Shown: positions 8,283 through 19,902 of the stretch, in pieces
How the letters are laid out: each line of letters begins with the position of its first letter
Position numbering within the stretch: the first letter of the stretch is position 1
Source of the DNA: Methylococcaceae bacterium
Lineage (GTDB): Bacteria > Pseudomonadota > Gammaproteobacteria > Methylococcales > Methylomonadaceae
Reading direction: 5' to 3'
Assembly: GCA_030627265.1 (NCBI GenBank)
Contig: DAOUSK010000008.1
Span: 1 to 40,838 of the forward strand
DNA: 40,838 bases
Translations under genes and position numbers: made by a program
Notes under the pieces: model-generated
Told to the model about the DNA's origin: nothing
Database searches by the model: none
What the model saw: only the letters and a program-made list of their open reading frames with translations

Positions 8283-9824
8283 ATGAAGACTATTTGGAAA
8301 ATGGGTGAAAAAAACTGGGGCTTACTGGTTACTGCCCTTGTATTATTGCTAGCTATCTATTGGGATGGCCTGAGTAATTTAATTGTTCGGTGGGATAGGC
8401 AAGAAGAATATAGTCATGGTTATATGTTGCCAGTACTAACGTTATATTTCATCTGGCAAAAGAAAAATGAGATTATTCAATCAACCTTTAAACCCTCTTG
8501 GCTGGGTTTTTGGCTTGCATTACCGGCACTAAGTATTTTTTTAATGGGTGAGGTGAGTGCCTTATTTATTTTAATTCATTACTCATTTGTCGCTGTCTTA
8601 TTAGCGATGGCGTTATCTATAATGGGCTGGCCAGCCATAAAACCAGTATTCGTTCCTTTGTTATTACTTGTTTTTGCTATCCCTATTCCTTATTTCTTAG
8701 AAGCGAGTTTATCGGCTAACTTACAATTATTATCTTCTAAATTAGGAGTTGCCTTTATACGCTGGTGCAGTATCCCTGTTTATTTAGAAGGTAATGTGAT
8801 TGATTTAGGTAGCTATCAATTACAAGTTGTTGAGGCTTGTAGTGGTTTGCGTTATTTATTTCCACTAATGAGTTTGGGCTTCATTTGTGCTTATTTGTTT
8901 GAGGCAGCATTTTGGAAGCGTGCAGTTCTCTTCTTATCAACTATTCCCATTACTTTAATAATGAATAGTTTCCGAATTGGTGCAATCGGGGTGTTAGTGA
9001 ATAGCTGGGGCATAGAAGCCGCAGATGGTTTTCTACATGATTTTGAAGGTTGGGTTGTCTTTATGGCCTGCATGGCCCTGCTGTTTTTAGAAATGATGCT
9101 ATTAACCCAGTTGGCTGTGAAGAAAGCTAGGCCTTTAAAAGAGGTCTTTGGCTTGGTGGCGGAAGCAGAGTTACCTGAGGGGGAATCAAAAGTTAGAGCG
9201 ATTAGTTCTCCATTTATAGCGATTATTGTATTAGTTGCTATTATGGGCGCTATTGTTAGCACGGTAGATACCAGGAACGAGGTATTTCCTGAGCGAAAAA
9301 GCTTTCCTGAATTTCCAGATAACCTCGCAGATTGGCAGGGTAAGCAAACCACAATGAAGTCAAATGTGATTAAGACTTTAGGGCTCTCTGATTATATTAT
9401 GACTAATTACGCTAAGCCTAATAGCATGTCGATTAACTTTTATGTGGCGTATTATAAATCACAGAGAAAGGGTGTGTCGCCACATTCACCGCGTGTTTGT
9501 ATTCCTGGAGGGGGATGGCAAATTTCTGAAATTAGCCGTATTGATGTCAATAATTCGCCTGTTAATAGAATTGTGATTAAAAAAGGCGAAAGTGTGCAGC
9601 TAGTGTATTATTGGTTTCAACAGCGAGGGAGAATTTTGGCTAATGAATACTTAATGAAGTGGTATTTATTTAAAGATGCTGTTTTTCTAAATCGCACCGA
9701 TGGCGCTTTAGTCAGAATTACGACAGCCGTTAATTCTATGGAGAGTATTGCAGATGCTGACCGACGCTTAGCTGGGTTTTATCAGCAGGTCGCACCTGTA
9801 TTACCTGAGTATATCCCTAATTAA
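8283..9824 (+). CDS. xrtD: exosortase D-like (VPLPA-CTERM-specific) fused to EpsI domain
   Basis: Exosortase triad motifs VVEACSGLRYLFPL (Cys), IMNSFRIGAIGVLV (Arg), GFLHDFEGWVVF (His); C-terminal EpsI-like VAYYKSQRKGVSPHSPRVCIPGGGW. The neighbouring substrate has a VPLPA-type motif. Confidence 0.92.
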   Translation: MKTIWKMGEKNWGLLVTALVLLLAIYWDGLSNLIVRWDRQEEYSHGYMLPVLTLYFIWQKKNEIIQSTFKPSWLGFWLALPALSIFLMGEVSALFILIHYSFVAVLLAMALSIMGWPAIKPVFVPLLLLVFAIPIPYFLEASLSANLQLLSSKLGVAFIRWCSIPVYLEGNVIDLGSYQLQVVEACSGLRYLFPLMSLGFICAYLFEAAFWKRAVLFLSTIPITLIMNSFRIGAIGVLVNSWGIEAADGFLHDFEGWVVFMACMALLFLEMMLLTQLAVKKARPLKEVFGLVAEAELPEGESKVRAISSPFIAIIVLVAIMGAIVSTVDTRNEVFPERKSFPEFPDNLADWQGKQTTMKSNVIKTLGLSDYIMTNYAKPNSMSINFYVAYYKSQRKGVSPHSPRVCIPGGGWQISEISRIDVNNSPVNRIVIKKGESVQLVYYWFQQRGRILANEYLMKWYLFKDAVFLNRTDGALVRITTAVNSMESIADADRRLAGFYQQVAPVLPEYIPN

Positions 9825-9848
9825 GTTTTCTGAATTTCTAAAGGTATT

Positions 9849-12254
9849 TTGATGAAAAAAATAATGACTATTTTGGCTTGTTCTGTTGCTTTATCTGGAT
9901 GTGCTGACCCAGCAGAGCGTTCTGTAGAATATTTGGAAAGTGGTAAAACGCTTTACGAGCAAGAGAAGCTTAAAAAGGCTAAGCTTGAATTTAGAAACGC
10001 TTTGCAAATTGATAATAAATTATCGGATGCTTATTATCATTTAGGTCTGATTGCAGAAAAAAATAAAAATTGGGAAGGAATGTATAAAAACCTTTCTAGA
10101 GTGGTTAACTTAACGCCAGAAAATAGTGAGGCACGGTTAAAATTAGCGAAGCTTTATTTATTATCTAGCGAGGATGATAAGGCTTCAACTGAAATTGAAT
10201 TTGTGCTTAAACAGGCACCCGGTAATGTTGACGCTATTGCTCTAAAAGGAGCTGTGTTATTAAAGAGAAATAATCTTAACGACGCTTTGGCGGAGGCTGA
10301 TAAGGCTTTATTACTTAATCCTAAACATATAGATGCAATTAGTTTAAAAGTTATTATTTATATGTCTAAGGAGGAAATGGGGGCAGCGAGTTCATTTATT
10401 GAACAAGCGATAAGCGCACAACCTGATAAGTTAGAATTGCAGTTATTGCAGTTACAAGTTTATATAAAAAGCGATAATAAGCAGGCTATTGAAAGTGGCT
10501 ATAAGGCGTTAATTAAAAATTTCGCTGATCAACCTGATTTCTCTTATGCGCTGGCGCAATTTTATAATAGTCAATCACAGGATGCTGAAGCGCGATCTGT
10601 ATTACAAGAGTTAGCCAATAAGAGTTCTGAATTAGCTCCTAAGTTAGTCTTGTTAGATTATTTAACAAAAAAAGATAAAGCGGAGGCAAAACTTTTTTTA
10701 GCAAAATTGATTGAGGAAATGCCTGAAGAGGTGAAGCTTTATTTAAGGCAAGCTAACATGTTTGTTTCTGAGGAAAATTTTGATGAAGCAAAAAAATCTT
10801 TATTGTGGGTGGTAAAACATCATGAAAACAAAAAAGAAGGATTGCAAGCTAAAGTGGTATTGGCTAAGTTAGCAGTAGCACAAGATAAAGATAATGCTGC
10901 AGCACGCACGATGGTAGAAGAGGTGTTGGCTGTCGATGTAAGACATTATGAAGCTTTGCTGTTAAAAGCACGTCTTGATTTAATTGATGGGCATTATGAT
11001 CAGGCTATTGCGGATTTAAGGGGGGTTTTAAGGGACTATTCTAAATCAGATGAAGCACTGGTTTTAATGGCACAGGCGTATCTTAAAAAAGAAGCGCCTG
11101 AATTAGCGGAAGAAAATTTTAGAAAAGCACTGGATATAAACCCAGGTAATTTTTCTGCGCTTATGCCGGTTGTTTCACGTATGGTGAAAAGTAAAGATTT
11201 ATTACGTGCTGATGAAGTATTAAAAAAAGCCTTAGTAATTAACCCTGATCATGCGGGTGCTTTGCAAGCATTAGCGCAGGTTCGTTTGTTAAATAAAGAT
11301 TGGCAAGGTACGAAAAAAGTTGCTGATTTAATTTCGACTAAACCAAAGGGCGAAGGTTTTTCTTTCTATTTGGATGGGAAGGTTTTACAAGGGCAGAAAT
11401 CATACCAAGAAGCGATTGATAAATATAAACAGGCGTTAGAAATTAGACCGAGTTTAACGGACGCTTTAAATAACATGTCGGTGTGTTATCAGGCACTTAA
11501 TCAGCGTCCTGCTTTATTTGCTTATTTTGATGTATTTATGTTGAAAAATCCTAATAATTTTCAACCTATTTTGCTAAAAACAAGAATCTATGGAGTAGAG
11601 AAAGATTGGTCTAATGCGCTAGCTACCATTGATAAGGGCTTACAAACGTGGCCTAAAGTTCCTCAGCTTTATTCGCTTATGGCTGGAATTTATGATGCGC
11701 AAAAAAATCGAGCGAAGGTAATTGAGAGTTATAAAACAGGAGTAGCTAATATTCCTAATAATTATCAATTAATGCTATTGCTGGCTTCGGCTTATGAAGC
11801 GGATAAAGACTACCCTAAAGCGATAGAAGCTTATGAAGACTTAATTGCTAAAAAACCTGAGGTTGATATTGCGGTTAATAATTTAGTTTCTTTATTGCTA
11901 GATTATGCGCCAAGTGCAGAGAATGTTCAGAAGGGTTTAGTTTTGGCTGAGCGATTTTCTGAATCTAAACAGGCATACTTTTTAGATACTTATGGCTGGG
12001 CGCTTTTAAAGAATGATAAATTGAAGGAGGCTATTGTTGTTTTTAAAGAAGTTAATACAATGATGCCAAGTACTGCTGTTTTTCAGTATCATTTAGGACT
12101 CGCACATTTTAAAGAGAATAATTTTGTTGAATCAGAAAAGGTGTTAAAGTTAGGACTCAAAAGTTCTGATATGCAGAAAACTGAGTTTTTAGAAAAAGAT
12201 AAGGTAACTTCTTTATTGGCAGAGTTGAAAATTAAGCTCGCGACTAAGAAATAG
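9849..12254 (+). CDS. prsT: PEP-CTERM system TPR-repeat lipoprotein (PrsT-like)
   Basis: Lipobox LSGCADPAE; many TPR repeats; start SVEYLESGKTLYEQEKLKKAKLEFRNALQIDNKLSDAYYHLGLIAEK typical of TPR_PEP lipoproteins; 24 bp after xrtD. Confidence 0.88.
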   Translation: MMKKIMTILACSVALSGCADPAERSVEYLESGKTLYEQEKLKKAKLEFRNALQIDNKLSDAYYHLGLIAEKNKNWEGMYKNLSRVVNLTPENSEARLKLAKLYLLSSEDDKASTEIEFVLKQAPGNVDAIALKGAVLLKRNNLNDALAEADKALLLNPKHIDAISLKVIIYMSKEEMGAASSFIEQAISAQPDKLELQLLQLQVYIKSDNKQAIESGYKALIKNFADQPDFSYALAQFYNSQSQDAEARSVLQELANKSSELAPKLVLLDYLTKKDKAEAKLFLAKLIEEMPEEVKLYLRQANMFVSEENFDEAKKSLLWVVKHHENKKEGLQAKVVLAKLAVAQDKDNAAARTMVEEVLAVDVRHYEALLLKARLDLIDGHYDQAIADLRGVLRDYSKSDEALVLMAQAYLKKEAPELAEENFRKALDINPGNFSALMPVVSRMVKSKDLLRADEVLKKALVINPDHAGALQALAQVRLLNKDWQGTKKVADLISTKPKGEGFSFYLDGKVLQGQKSYQEAIDKYKQALEIRPSLTDALNNMSVCYQALNQRPALFAYFDVFMLKNPNNFQPILLKTRIYGVEKDWSNALATIDKGLQTWPKVPQLYSLMAGIYDAQKNRAKVIESYKTGVANIPNNYQLMLLLASAYEADKDYPKAIEAYEDLIAKKPEVDIAVNNLVSLLLDYAPSAENVQKGLVLAERFSESKQAYFLDTYGWALLKNDKLKEAIVVFKEVNTMMPSTAVFQYHLGLAHFKENNFVESEKVLKLGLKSSDMQKTEFLEKDKVTSLLAELKIKLATKK

Positions 12255-12330
12255 TCTGTTGCAAAATAAACTAGGTCAACCTTAATAGGGTTACACTTAA
12301 ACCCTGATGCATATATTTGTGTAAGGTTTC

Positions 12331-12440
12331 GCGTAGGATGGGTAGAGCATTTTTTGCGAAACCCATCATTTTACGTAGAGTTGGTGGGTTTCCTGCGCAG
12401 CTAAAAAGACAGGTGTTACGTTCTATCCTTTCTACAGGAA
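12331..12440. repeat. palindromic repeat family A copy 3
   Basis: gcgtaggatgggtagagcattttttgcgaaacccatcatt ... ggtgggtttcctgcgcagctaaaaagacaggtgttacgttctatcc. Confidence 0.8.
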
Positions 12441-12463
12441 AGGTAAATTTATAGTGAATGTAT

Positions 12464-12529
12464 GGATTCCCGATTAAATACTTCGGGAATGACGACTTAC
12501 AATTGTTATTTATTGGGATTGGTATTAGA
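12464..12529 (+). repeat. intergenic repeat family E
   Basis: ggattcccgattaaatacttcgggaatgacgac...tattgggattggtattag; close copy at 13936-13978. Confidence 0.6.
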
Positions 12530-12558
12530 CCTATTGTTGGTTTTTAGAGAAGGTTGAT

Positions 12559-12960
12559 ATGAAGACAATAGTACACGTAATTACAGGGGAATCGTTTGAC
12601 TTTGATGTCTCTAATGATATTGAGATATTGGGTATAGCGGATAATACGACTGACGCACTATACGAAGTATCTGAGCTTCAGCCAGCGATTATATTTCTTG
12701 ATTATGAAATAGAGAAAGTCAATACTGAAGTTTTTATTAAAACTTTATTAATAGAATCTCCAAAGAGTAAGCTTATTTTATTAGGTAGCCAGTTAGAAGA
12801 TGATACTGTTGTGAAGTGTCTTTTTTTAGGTGTATTTGGTTATTTAGATTGGGCGGACAAAGATCGATTTTTTAATAAGGTTATTTTGGCGGTTGGGAAA
12901 AGTGAGGCTTGGTTCAGTCGACGAATTGTAGGGCTTGCATTGAAAAACATTCATGCTTAA
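12559..12960 (+). CDS. stand-alone receiver-like domain protein (atypical)
   Basis: CheY-like layout: IIFLDYE (Asp), KLILLGS, LFLGVFGYLDW; no output domain. Confidence 0.65.
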   Translation: MKTIVHVITGESFDFDVSNDIEILGIADNTTDALYEVSELQPAIIFLDYEIEKVNTEVFIKTLLIESPKSKLILLGSQLEDDTVVKCLFLGVFGYLDWADKDRFFNKVILAVGKSEAWFSRRIVGLALKNIHA

Positions 12961-13654
12961 CTTAATTGTTGTTTCAAAAAAACGGGATAATATACGTCGC
13001 TGGAGTGACGCCTTAGGCGAACTGTATCCGGTTTTTTGTTTTACGAGTATAGAATCACTTTTAGCGCAAACAGATAAGAGTGATACGCTTTCGTTGTTAG
13101 TAATTGATGCTTCATTAGTAAAAGAAATGAACCAAGTGTCTGGCTTATGCAGTAAATTCTGTAAAATTATTGTTTTTGGGGAAAACCTAACTTCAACCAA
13201 AAAAATTCAATTTATTCACGAAGGCGCTTGTGGTTATTCGGATATATTGATTGATGAACAAATGATTGTACGTGCGGTAGCAAGTGTTATTAATAATGAA
13301 ATTTGGCTAGAGCGGCAGTTAATCCCTGAAATGCTAAGAGGGAGCATTGTAAAAAGAAAACAGTATTTAGAGAATGAAGAAGAGCTAAATAAAGTAGTTT
13401 TAAAAAATTTACCTTGCTTAACTAAACGTGAAACATCAGTTGTTGAGTTGGTTTATCGAGGTGAAGATAATGAATCAATTGCAGGTAAATTAAACATTAG
13501 CGTGCGAACAGTTAAAGCGCATTTAAGTGCTGTTTACCATAAATTTGAAACTCCTAATCGTTTCCAATTAGTTGTTTTATTAAAAAATTTACATGTGAAA
13601 TTTCTATCAACTGAAAATGATGGAGAATTTCATTTCCAAAAAGAAGTTCATTAA
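12953..13654 (+). CDS. LuxR/NarL-family response regulator with degenerate receiver domain
   Basis: C-terminal HTH LTKRETSVVELVYRGEDNESIAGKLNISVRTVKAHLSAVYHKFETPNRFQLVVLL; N-terminal receiver-like fold; overlaps the previous ORF by 8 bp. Confidence 0.85.
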   Translation: MLNLIVVSKKRDNIRRWSDALGELYPVFCFTSIESLLAQTDKSDTLSLLVIDASLVKEMNQVSGLCSKFCKIIVFGENLTSTKKIQFIHEGACGYSDILIDEQMIVRAVASVINNEIWLERQLIPEMLRGSIVKRKQYLENEEELNKVVLKNLPCLTKRETSVVELVYRGEDNESIAGKLNISVRTVKAHLSAVYHKFETPNRFQLVVLLKNLHVKFLSTENDGEFHFQKEVH

Positions 13655-13685
13655 ATAAACGTCTACGTATATATCCCACAATTCC

Positions 13686-13725
13686 CGCAGGATGAGTAGA
13701 TCGTCACTTTTGCGAAACTCATCAA
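13686..13725. repeat. family A repeat, truncated half-copy 4
   Basis: cgcaggatgagtagatcgtcacttttgcgaaactcatc. Confidence 0.65.
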
Positions 13726-13815
13726 AGCAGTCACGGTATAAGTCATTAATATTGAAGCATTCCTCGTTCCCAAGCAGGAGAGCTTTAGTGGCATTGAGTT
13801 AAGAATAATACAAAG

Positions 13816-13873
13816 TGGAGCGCAGGTCTTTAGCCTGCATTTATACAAGAGTAGGCTAAAGACCTGCGCTCCA
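13816..13873. repeat. perfect 21-bp inverted repeat (family D)
   Basis: tggagcgcaggtctttagcct ... aggctaaagacctgcgctcca, exact reverse complements. Confidence 0.85.
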
Positions 13874-13935
13874 ATGAAGCCAGCGCCCCGTGGTGTGCTA
13901 TTCTTAGTTTAATGGTAGTGACGCTTGACTGTGTA

Positions 13936-15867
<1,932 letters not shown>

Positions 15868-15942
15868 CTAATAATTATTATGTTAATTTTCATATATAAT
15901 GCGTAAGTTAACACATCGTATCATTTTAATTATTTTATCGAC

Positions 15943-16176
15943 ATGGCCAGACGAAAAAGCGCGACATTATTTGAGGATTCTTTAAAGGACTTAGAGGGTA
16001 TTGTTGAACAACTCGAACAAGGCGATATTTCCTTGGAAGAGTCGTTGAAGTCATTTGAACAAGGTGTGAAATTAACTCGAATTTGCCAAACAGCTTTGCA
16101 AGGTGCAGAGCAGAAAGTACAAATCTTATTAGAAAAAAACGGTCAACAAACTTTGGAGTCATTTACCGATGAGTAA
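15943..16176 (+). CDS. xseB: exodeoxyribonuclease VII small subunit
   Basis: [53 protein letters not shown]. Confidence 0.95.
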   Translation: MARRKSATLFEDSLKDLEGIVEQLEQGDISLEESLKSFEQGVKLTRICQTALQGAEQKVQILLEKNGQQTLESFTDE

Positions 16177-17065
16177 CGCTTTAAAAGAATATTTAACGCT
16201 AAGCCAAGAGCGGGTAGAAGTTGCATTAGATAAACGCTTACCTGCCAATACAGTTTTACCTAAAATGTTACATGATGCCATGCGTTACAGTACGCTGGAC
16301 GGCGGAAAGCGTATGCGTCCGATGCTAACTTATAGTGTGGGTAAAGCCTTAGGTATTGATCCAGAAACTTTAGATGGCGCAGCTTGTGCGGTAGAAATGA
16401 TTCATGTTTATTCATTGATTCATGATGATTTACCGGCAATGGATGATGATGATTTACGCCGCGGTAAAGCAACATCGCATAAACAGTATGATGAAGCGAC
16501 TGCTATTTTAGCGGGCGATGGTCTACAAACATTAGCTTTTCAGATTTTAGCGGGCGATAAAACCATGCAAGCGAGTGCTGAAACACGCTTGAATATGATT
16601 ACAGCCTTAGCGAAAGCGAGTGGTTCACAAGGTATGGTTGGCGGACAAGCGATTGATTTAGAGTCGGTCGGTAAAAAACTGACATTGCCTGAACTCGAAA
16701 ATATGCATATTCATAAGACCGGTGCATTAATTCGCGTAGCTGTACAGTTAGCAACGCTATCAAAACCTGATTTAGATCCGGTAGTAGCCTCTAAATTAGA
16801 TCATTATGCAAAATGTATCGGGCTTTCTTTTCAAGTAAAAGATGATATTTTAGATGAAGAAAGTGATACAGCTACCTTAGGAAAAACTCAAGGTAAAGAT
16901 CAAGAAAATGATAAGCCAACTTATCCTGCATTATTGGGTTTAGCGGGCGCTAAAGAAAAAGCACAAAATCTACATGAGCAAGCCTTAGAAAGTTTGGCTG
17001 ATTTTGGGGATGAAGCGGATGTACTGCGTGATTTATCTTTATATATTATTCAACGTGATCACTAA
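16169..17065 (+). CDS. ispA: farnesyl diphosphate synthase
   Basis: [38 protein letters not shown] and [13 protein letters not shown] aspartate-rich motifs; overlaps xseB. Confidence 0.95.
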   Translation: MSNALKEYLTLSQERVEVALDKRLPANTVLPKMLHDAMRYSTLDGGKRMRPMLTYSVGKALGIDPETLDGAACAVEMIHVYSLIHDDLPAMDDDDLRRGKATSHKQYDEATAILAGDGLQTLAFQILAGDKTMQASAETRLNMITALAKASGSQGMVGGQAIDLESVGKKLTLPELENMHIHKTGALIRVAVQLATLSKPDLDPVVASKLDHYAKCIGLSFQVKDDILDEESDTATLGKTQGKDQENDKPTYPALLGLAGAKEKAQNLHEQALESLADFGDEADVLRDLSLYIIQRDH

Positions 17066-17090
17066 GCTGCTCTAGTTTTTAAATACTTTA

Positions 17091-17128
17091 AAAGTCTCCG
17101 CTAGATTCTGTTTAGTTGAGACTTTTTT
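17091..17128 (+). terminator. putative terminator after ispA
   Basis: aaagtctc ... gagactttttta hairpin plus T-run. Confidence 0.55.
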
Positions 17129-17202
17129 ATATGTGTTAAGGCACTAAAACAACACATTTAATTTTTCTGGCTACCATTTTAAGACGGGACAACATTATAA
17201 AA

Positions 17203-17312
17203 TGTAGAATGGGTAGAGCGTCTTTTTGCGAAACCCATCACACTACACGTTGCATTGATGATGGGTTTCACTACGCACCTAAATAACAGGTGCTACGTTC
17301 TACCCATCCTAC
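17203..17312. repeat. palindromic repeat family A copy 5
   Basis: gtagaatgggtagagcgtctttttgcgaaacccatcaca ... gatgggtttcactacgcacc...ggtgctacgttctacccatcctac; shares gtagagcgtctttttgcgaaacccatc exactly with copy 2. Confidence 0.87.
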
Positions 17313-17375
17313 TTCTGTCTCGTCTTAAATGTGTGTAGCCTGAATGATGCCTAAGTACTTACAAGGAAACCAGTT

Positions 17376-18413
17376 TTGATAGAAACGGATAGAGTCATCA
17401 CTGCCAGCGGGCAAGGGGATGAAGAGCGACAAGATCGCGCCATTCGCCCTAAAACCCTAAAGGATTATACGGGGCAAGATGCCCTGTGTGAGCAAATGGA
17501 AATCTTCATAAAAGCCTCTGTGCAGCGTAAAGAAGCGCTGGATCATGTTTTGATTTTTGGCCCCCCCGGTTTAGGTAAGACAACTTTAGCGCATATTATT
17601 GCTGCTGAAATGAATGTTAATTTGCGCCAAACTTCAGGCCCTATTTTAGATAAAGCAGGTGATTTAGCTGCTTTATTAACGAATTTAGAAGCGCATGATG
17701 TGCTTTTTATTGATGAAATTCATCGATTAAGTCCAGCGGTTGAAGAAATTCTTTACCCAGCGATGGAAGACTATCAAATTGATATTATGATAGGCGAAGG
17801 TCCCGCGGCGAGATCCATTAAATTGGACTTACCGCCTTTTACCTTAGTCGGGGCAACAACACGCGCAGGCTTGTTAACCTCGCCCTTACGTGATCGCTTT
17901 GGTATTATTCAGCGCTTAGAATTTTATACGGTAGAAGAGTTAGCTTTTATTGTGACTCGCTCTGCGGGTTTGTTAAAAATACAAATTGATGTAAAGGGGG
18001 CTGCTGAAATTGCAAAACGATCTCGCGGTACTCCTCGAATTGCTAATCGGCTTTTAAGGCGTGTGCGGGATTATGCCGAAGTAAAAGGTGATGGCTCTAT
18101 TGATAAAGATACAGCAGAGCAAGCGTTAGCGATGTTAAAAGTGGATCATTGTGGTTTTGATCAGCTTGATAGGCGCTTATTGCAAATCATTATTGAAAAT
18201 TTTGAAGGGGGCCCAGTAGGTTTGGATACTTTGGCGGCAGCAATTAGTGAAGAGCGGGGCACGATTGAAGATGTGTTAGAGCCTTACTTAATTCAACAAG
18301 GGTTTATTATGCGCACACCCAGAGGGCGAGTGGTTACCCATAAAACCTATCAACATTTTGGATTAAAAGCACCTAAACGAGACATTGAGCAAGATGGTGG
18401 GTTTGATGGATAA
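17376..18413 (+). CDS. ruvB: Holliday junction branch migration DNA helicase RuvB
   Basis: [66 protein letters not shown]. Confidence 0.97.
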   Translation: MIETDRVITASGQGDEERQDRAIRPKTLKDYTGQDALCEQMEIFIKASVQRKEALDHVLIFGPPGLGKTTLAHIIAAEMNVNLRQTSGPILDKAGDLAALLTNLEAHDVLFIDEIHRLSPAVEEILYPAMEDYQIDIMIGEGPAARSIKLDLPPFTLVGATTRAGLLTSPLRDRFGIIQRLEFYTVEELAFIVTRSAGLLKIQIDVKGAAEIAKRSRGTPRIANRLLRRVRDYAEVKGDGSIDKDTAEQALAMLKVDHCGFDQLDRRLLQIIIENFEGGPVGLDTLAAAISEERGTIEDVLEPYLIQQGFIMRTPRGRVVTHKTYQHFGLKAPKRDIEQDGGFDG

Positions 18414-18810
18414 TGATTTTCAATGGCCGGTACGCGTGTATTATGAAGATACGGATGCGGGCGGTGTGGTTTTTTATGCGAATTACTTGAAATTTTATGA
18501 GCGCGCACGCACAGAAATGTTACGTGATATGGGTTTTGAGCAAGACCAATTAATTAAACAAGACGCGGTTATTTTTGTGGTACGCTCTGTGCAAGTTGAT
18601 TATTTAAAGCCGGCTAAATTTAATGATTTAATTTCAGTGACAGCCGGATTGAGCTTAGTGAAAAGTGCGAGCTTAAATTTTGAGCAAACCATTACTCGTG
18701 GCGATGACTTATTAAGCAAAGCCAAAATTCGTATTGCCTGCTTAGATGCGAATAGTATGCGACCTAAGCATATCCCAGAACAATTAAAAAGAGCCTTAAA
18801 TTATGAATAA
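18406..18810 (+). CDS. ybgC: tol-pal system-associated acyl-CoA thioesterase
   Basis: [32 protein letters not shown] hot-dog thioesterase motif; ATG at 18406 preferred over the ORF-track start at 18385. Confidence 0.95.
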   Translation: MDNDFQWPVRVYYEDTDAGGVVFYANYLKFYERARTEMLRDMGFEQDQLIKQDAVIFVVRSVQVDYLKPAKFNDLISVTAGLSLVKSASLNFEQTITRGDDLLSKAKIRIACLDANSMRPKHIPEQLKRALNYE

Positions 18811-19477
18811 TGATATGTCTATTTTCTCCTTAATTGTTGAAGCGAGTTTTGTCGTGCAATTGGTGATGTTAGTATTATTAGCTGCTTCAGTGATGTCATG
18901 GACCTTTATATTGGCTAAACGTAAAGAGTTAAAAGTAGCGATGGAAGTGACCGAGCAGTTTGAACAGCTATTTTGGACAAGTAAGGATTTAGGTGAGTTA
19001 TATCAGCGTACCCATAATAAAGGCGCTAATATGCAAGCCATAGAGACTATTTTTGCTGCAGGGTATAAAGAATTTTCGCGGATGAATAGTATTGCTGATA
19101 TGGCGCCAGCCAGTAAAGTGGAAAATGCCGAAAGGGCAATGCGCATTGTTTTAGCACGAGAAGCGGCTGAGCTAGATGAGAGTTTGCCTTTTTTAGCAAC
19201 GGTAGGCTCAACTAGCCCTTATGTGGGTTTATTTGGAACCGTTTGGGGGATTATGAATTCATTTCGGGCATTATCAACTGTAAAACAAGCCACATTAGCG
19301 CAAGTGGCACCAGGTATTGCCGAGGCTTTAATTGCGACCGCGATTGGTTTGTTTGCCGCGATTCCTGCTGTGGTGGCTTATAACCGTTTTAATACCGGTA
19401 TCGAGCAATTAACCAATCGTTATGAGCTATTTATAGAAGAATTTATCGTTTTATTGCAGCGTCAGGCGCATAGCTAA
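18803..19477 (+). CDS. tolQ: Tol-Pal system protein TolQ
   Basis: PFLATVGSTSPYVGLFGTVWGIMNSFRAL ... PGIAEALIATAIGLFAAIPAVVAYNRF. Confidence 0.96.
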   Translation: MNNDMSIFSLIVEASFVVQLVMLVLLAASVMSWTFILAKRKELKVAMEVTEQFEQLFWTSKDLGELYQRTHNKGANMQAIETIFAAGYKEFSRMNSIADMAPASKVENAERAMRIVLAREAAELDESLPFLATVGSTSPYVGLFGTVWGIMNSFRALSTVKQATLAQVAPGIAEALIATAIGLFAAIPAVVAYNRFNTGIEQLTNRYELFIEEFIVLLQRQAHS

Positions 19478-19902
19478 TGTTAAAGCGAAAATCACGTAAA
19501 AAACCGATGGCAGAAATCAATGTGGTCCCTTATATTGATGTCACACTGGTGCTATTAATTATTTTTATGATTACAGCGCCTTTAATTCAGTCAGGTGTCG
19601 ATGTTGATTTACCACAAGCGAATACTAGCCCCATTGAGGATGATGATAAGCCAGCGCCTATTATTATCAGTATTAATAAAGCAGGACAGTACTTTATTGA
19701 TTTAGGATTAGGGGAAGAAGAAACGGCGGTTAGTCCAGGAGAAATTTTATTACTTACGGCTGCTGTGCGTAAAAATAAGCCTGAAACGGCAGTTTATATT
19801 CGGGGCGATAAACAAGTGGAATATGGTTTGGTGGTTACCGTCATGGCTGCATTAAAAAATGCAGGTATTGAAAATGTTGGTTTAATGACGGAAAATTTTT
19901 AA
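19477..19902 (+). CDS. tolR: Tol-Pal system protein TolR
   Basis: KKPMAEINVVPYIDVTLVLLIIFMITAPLIQSGVDVDLPQA. Confidence 0.96.
   Translation: MLKRKSRKKPMAEINVVPYIDVTLVLLIIFMITAPLIQSGVDVDLPQANTSPIEDDDKPAPIIISINKAGQYFIDLGLGEEETAVSPGEILLLTAAVRKNKPETAVYIRGDKQVEYGLVVTVMAALKNAGIENVGLMTENF

Noticed and set aside
8891-9352. 153-aa minus-strand ORF inside xrtD
   Set aside because: Antisense shadow of the well-supported exosortase; no motif.
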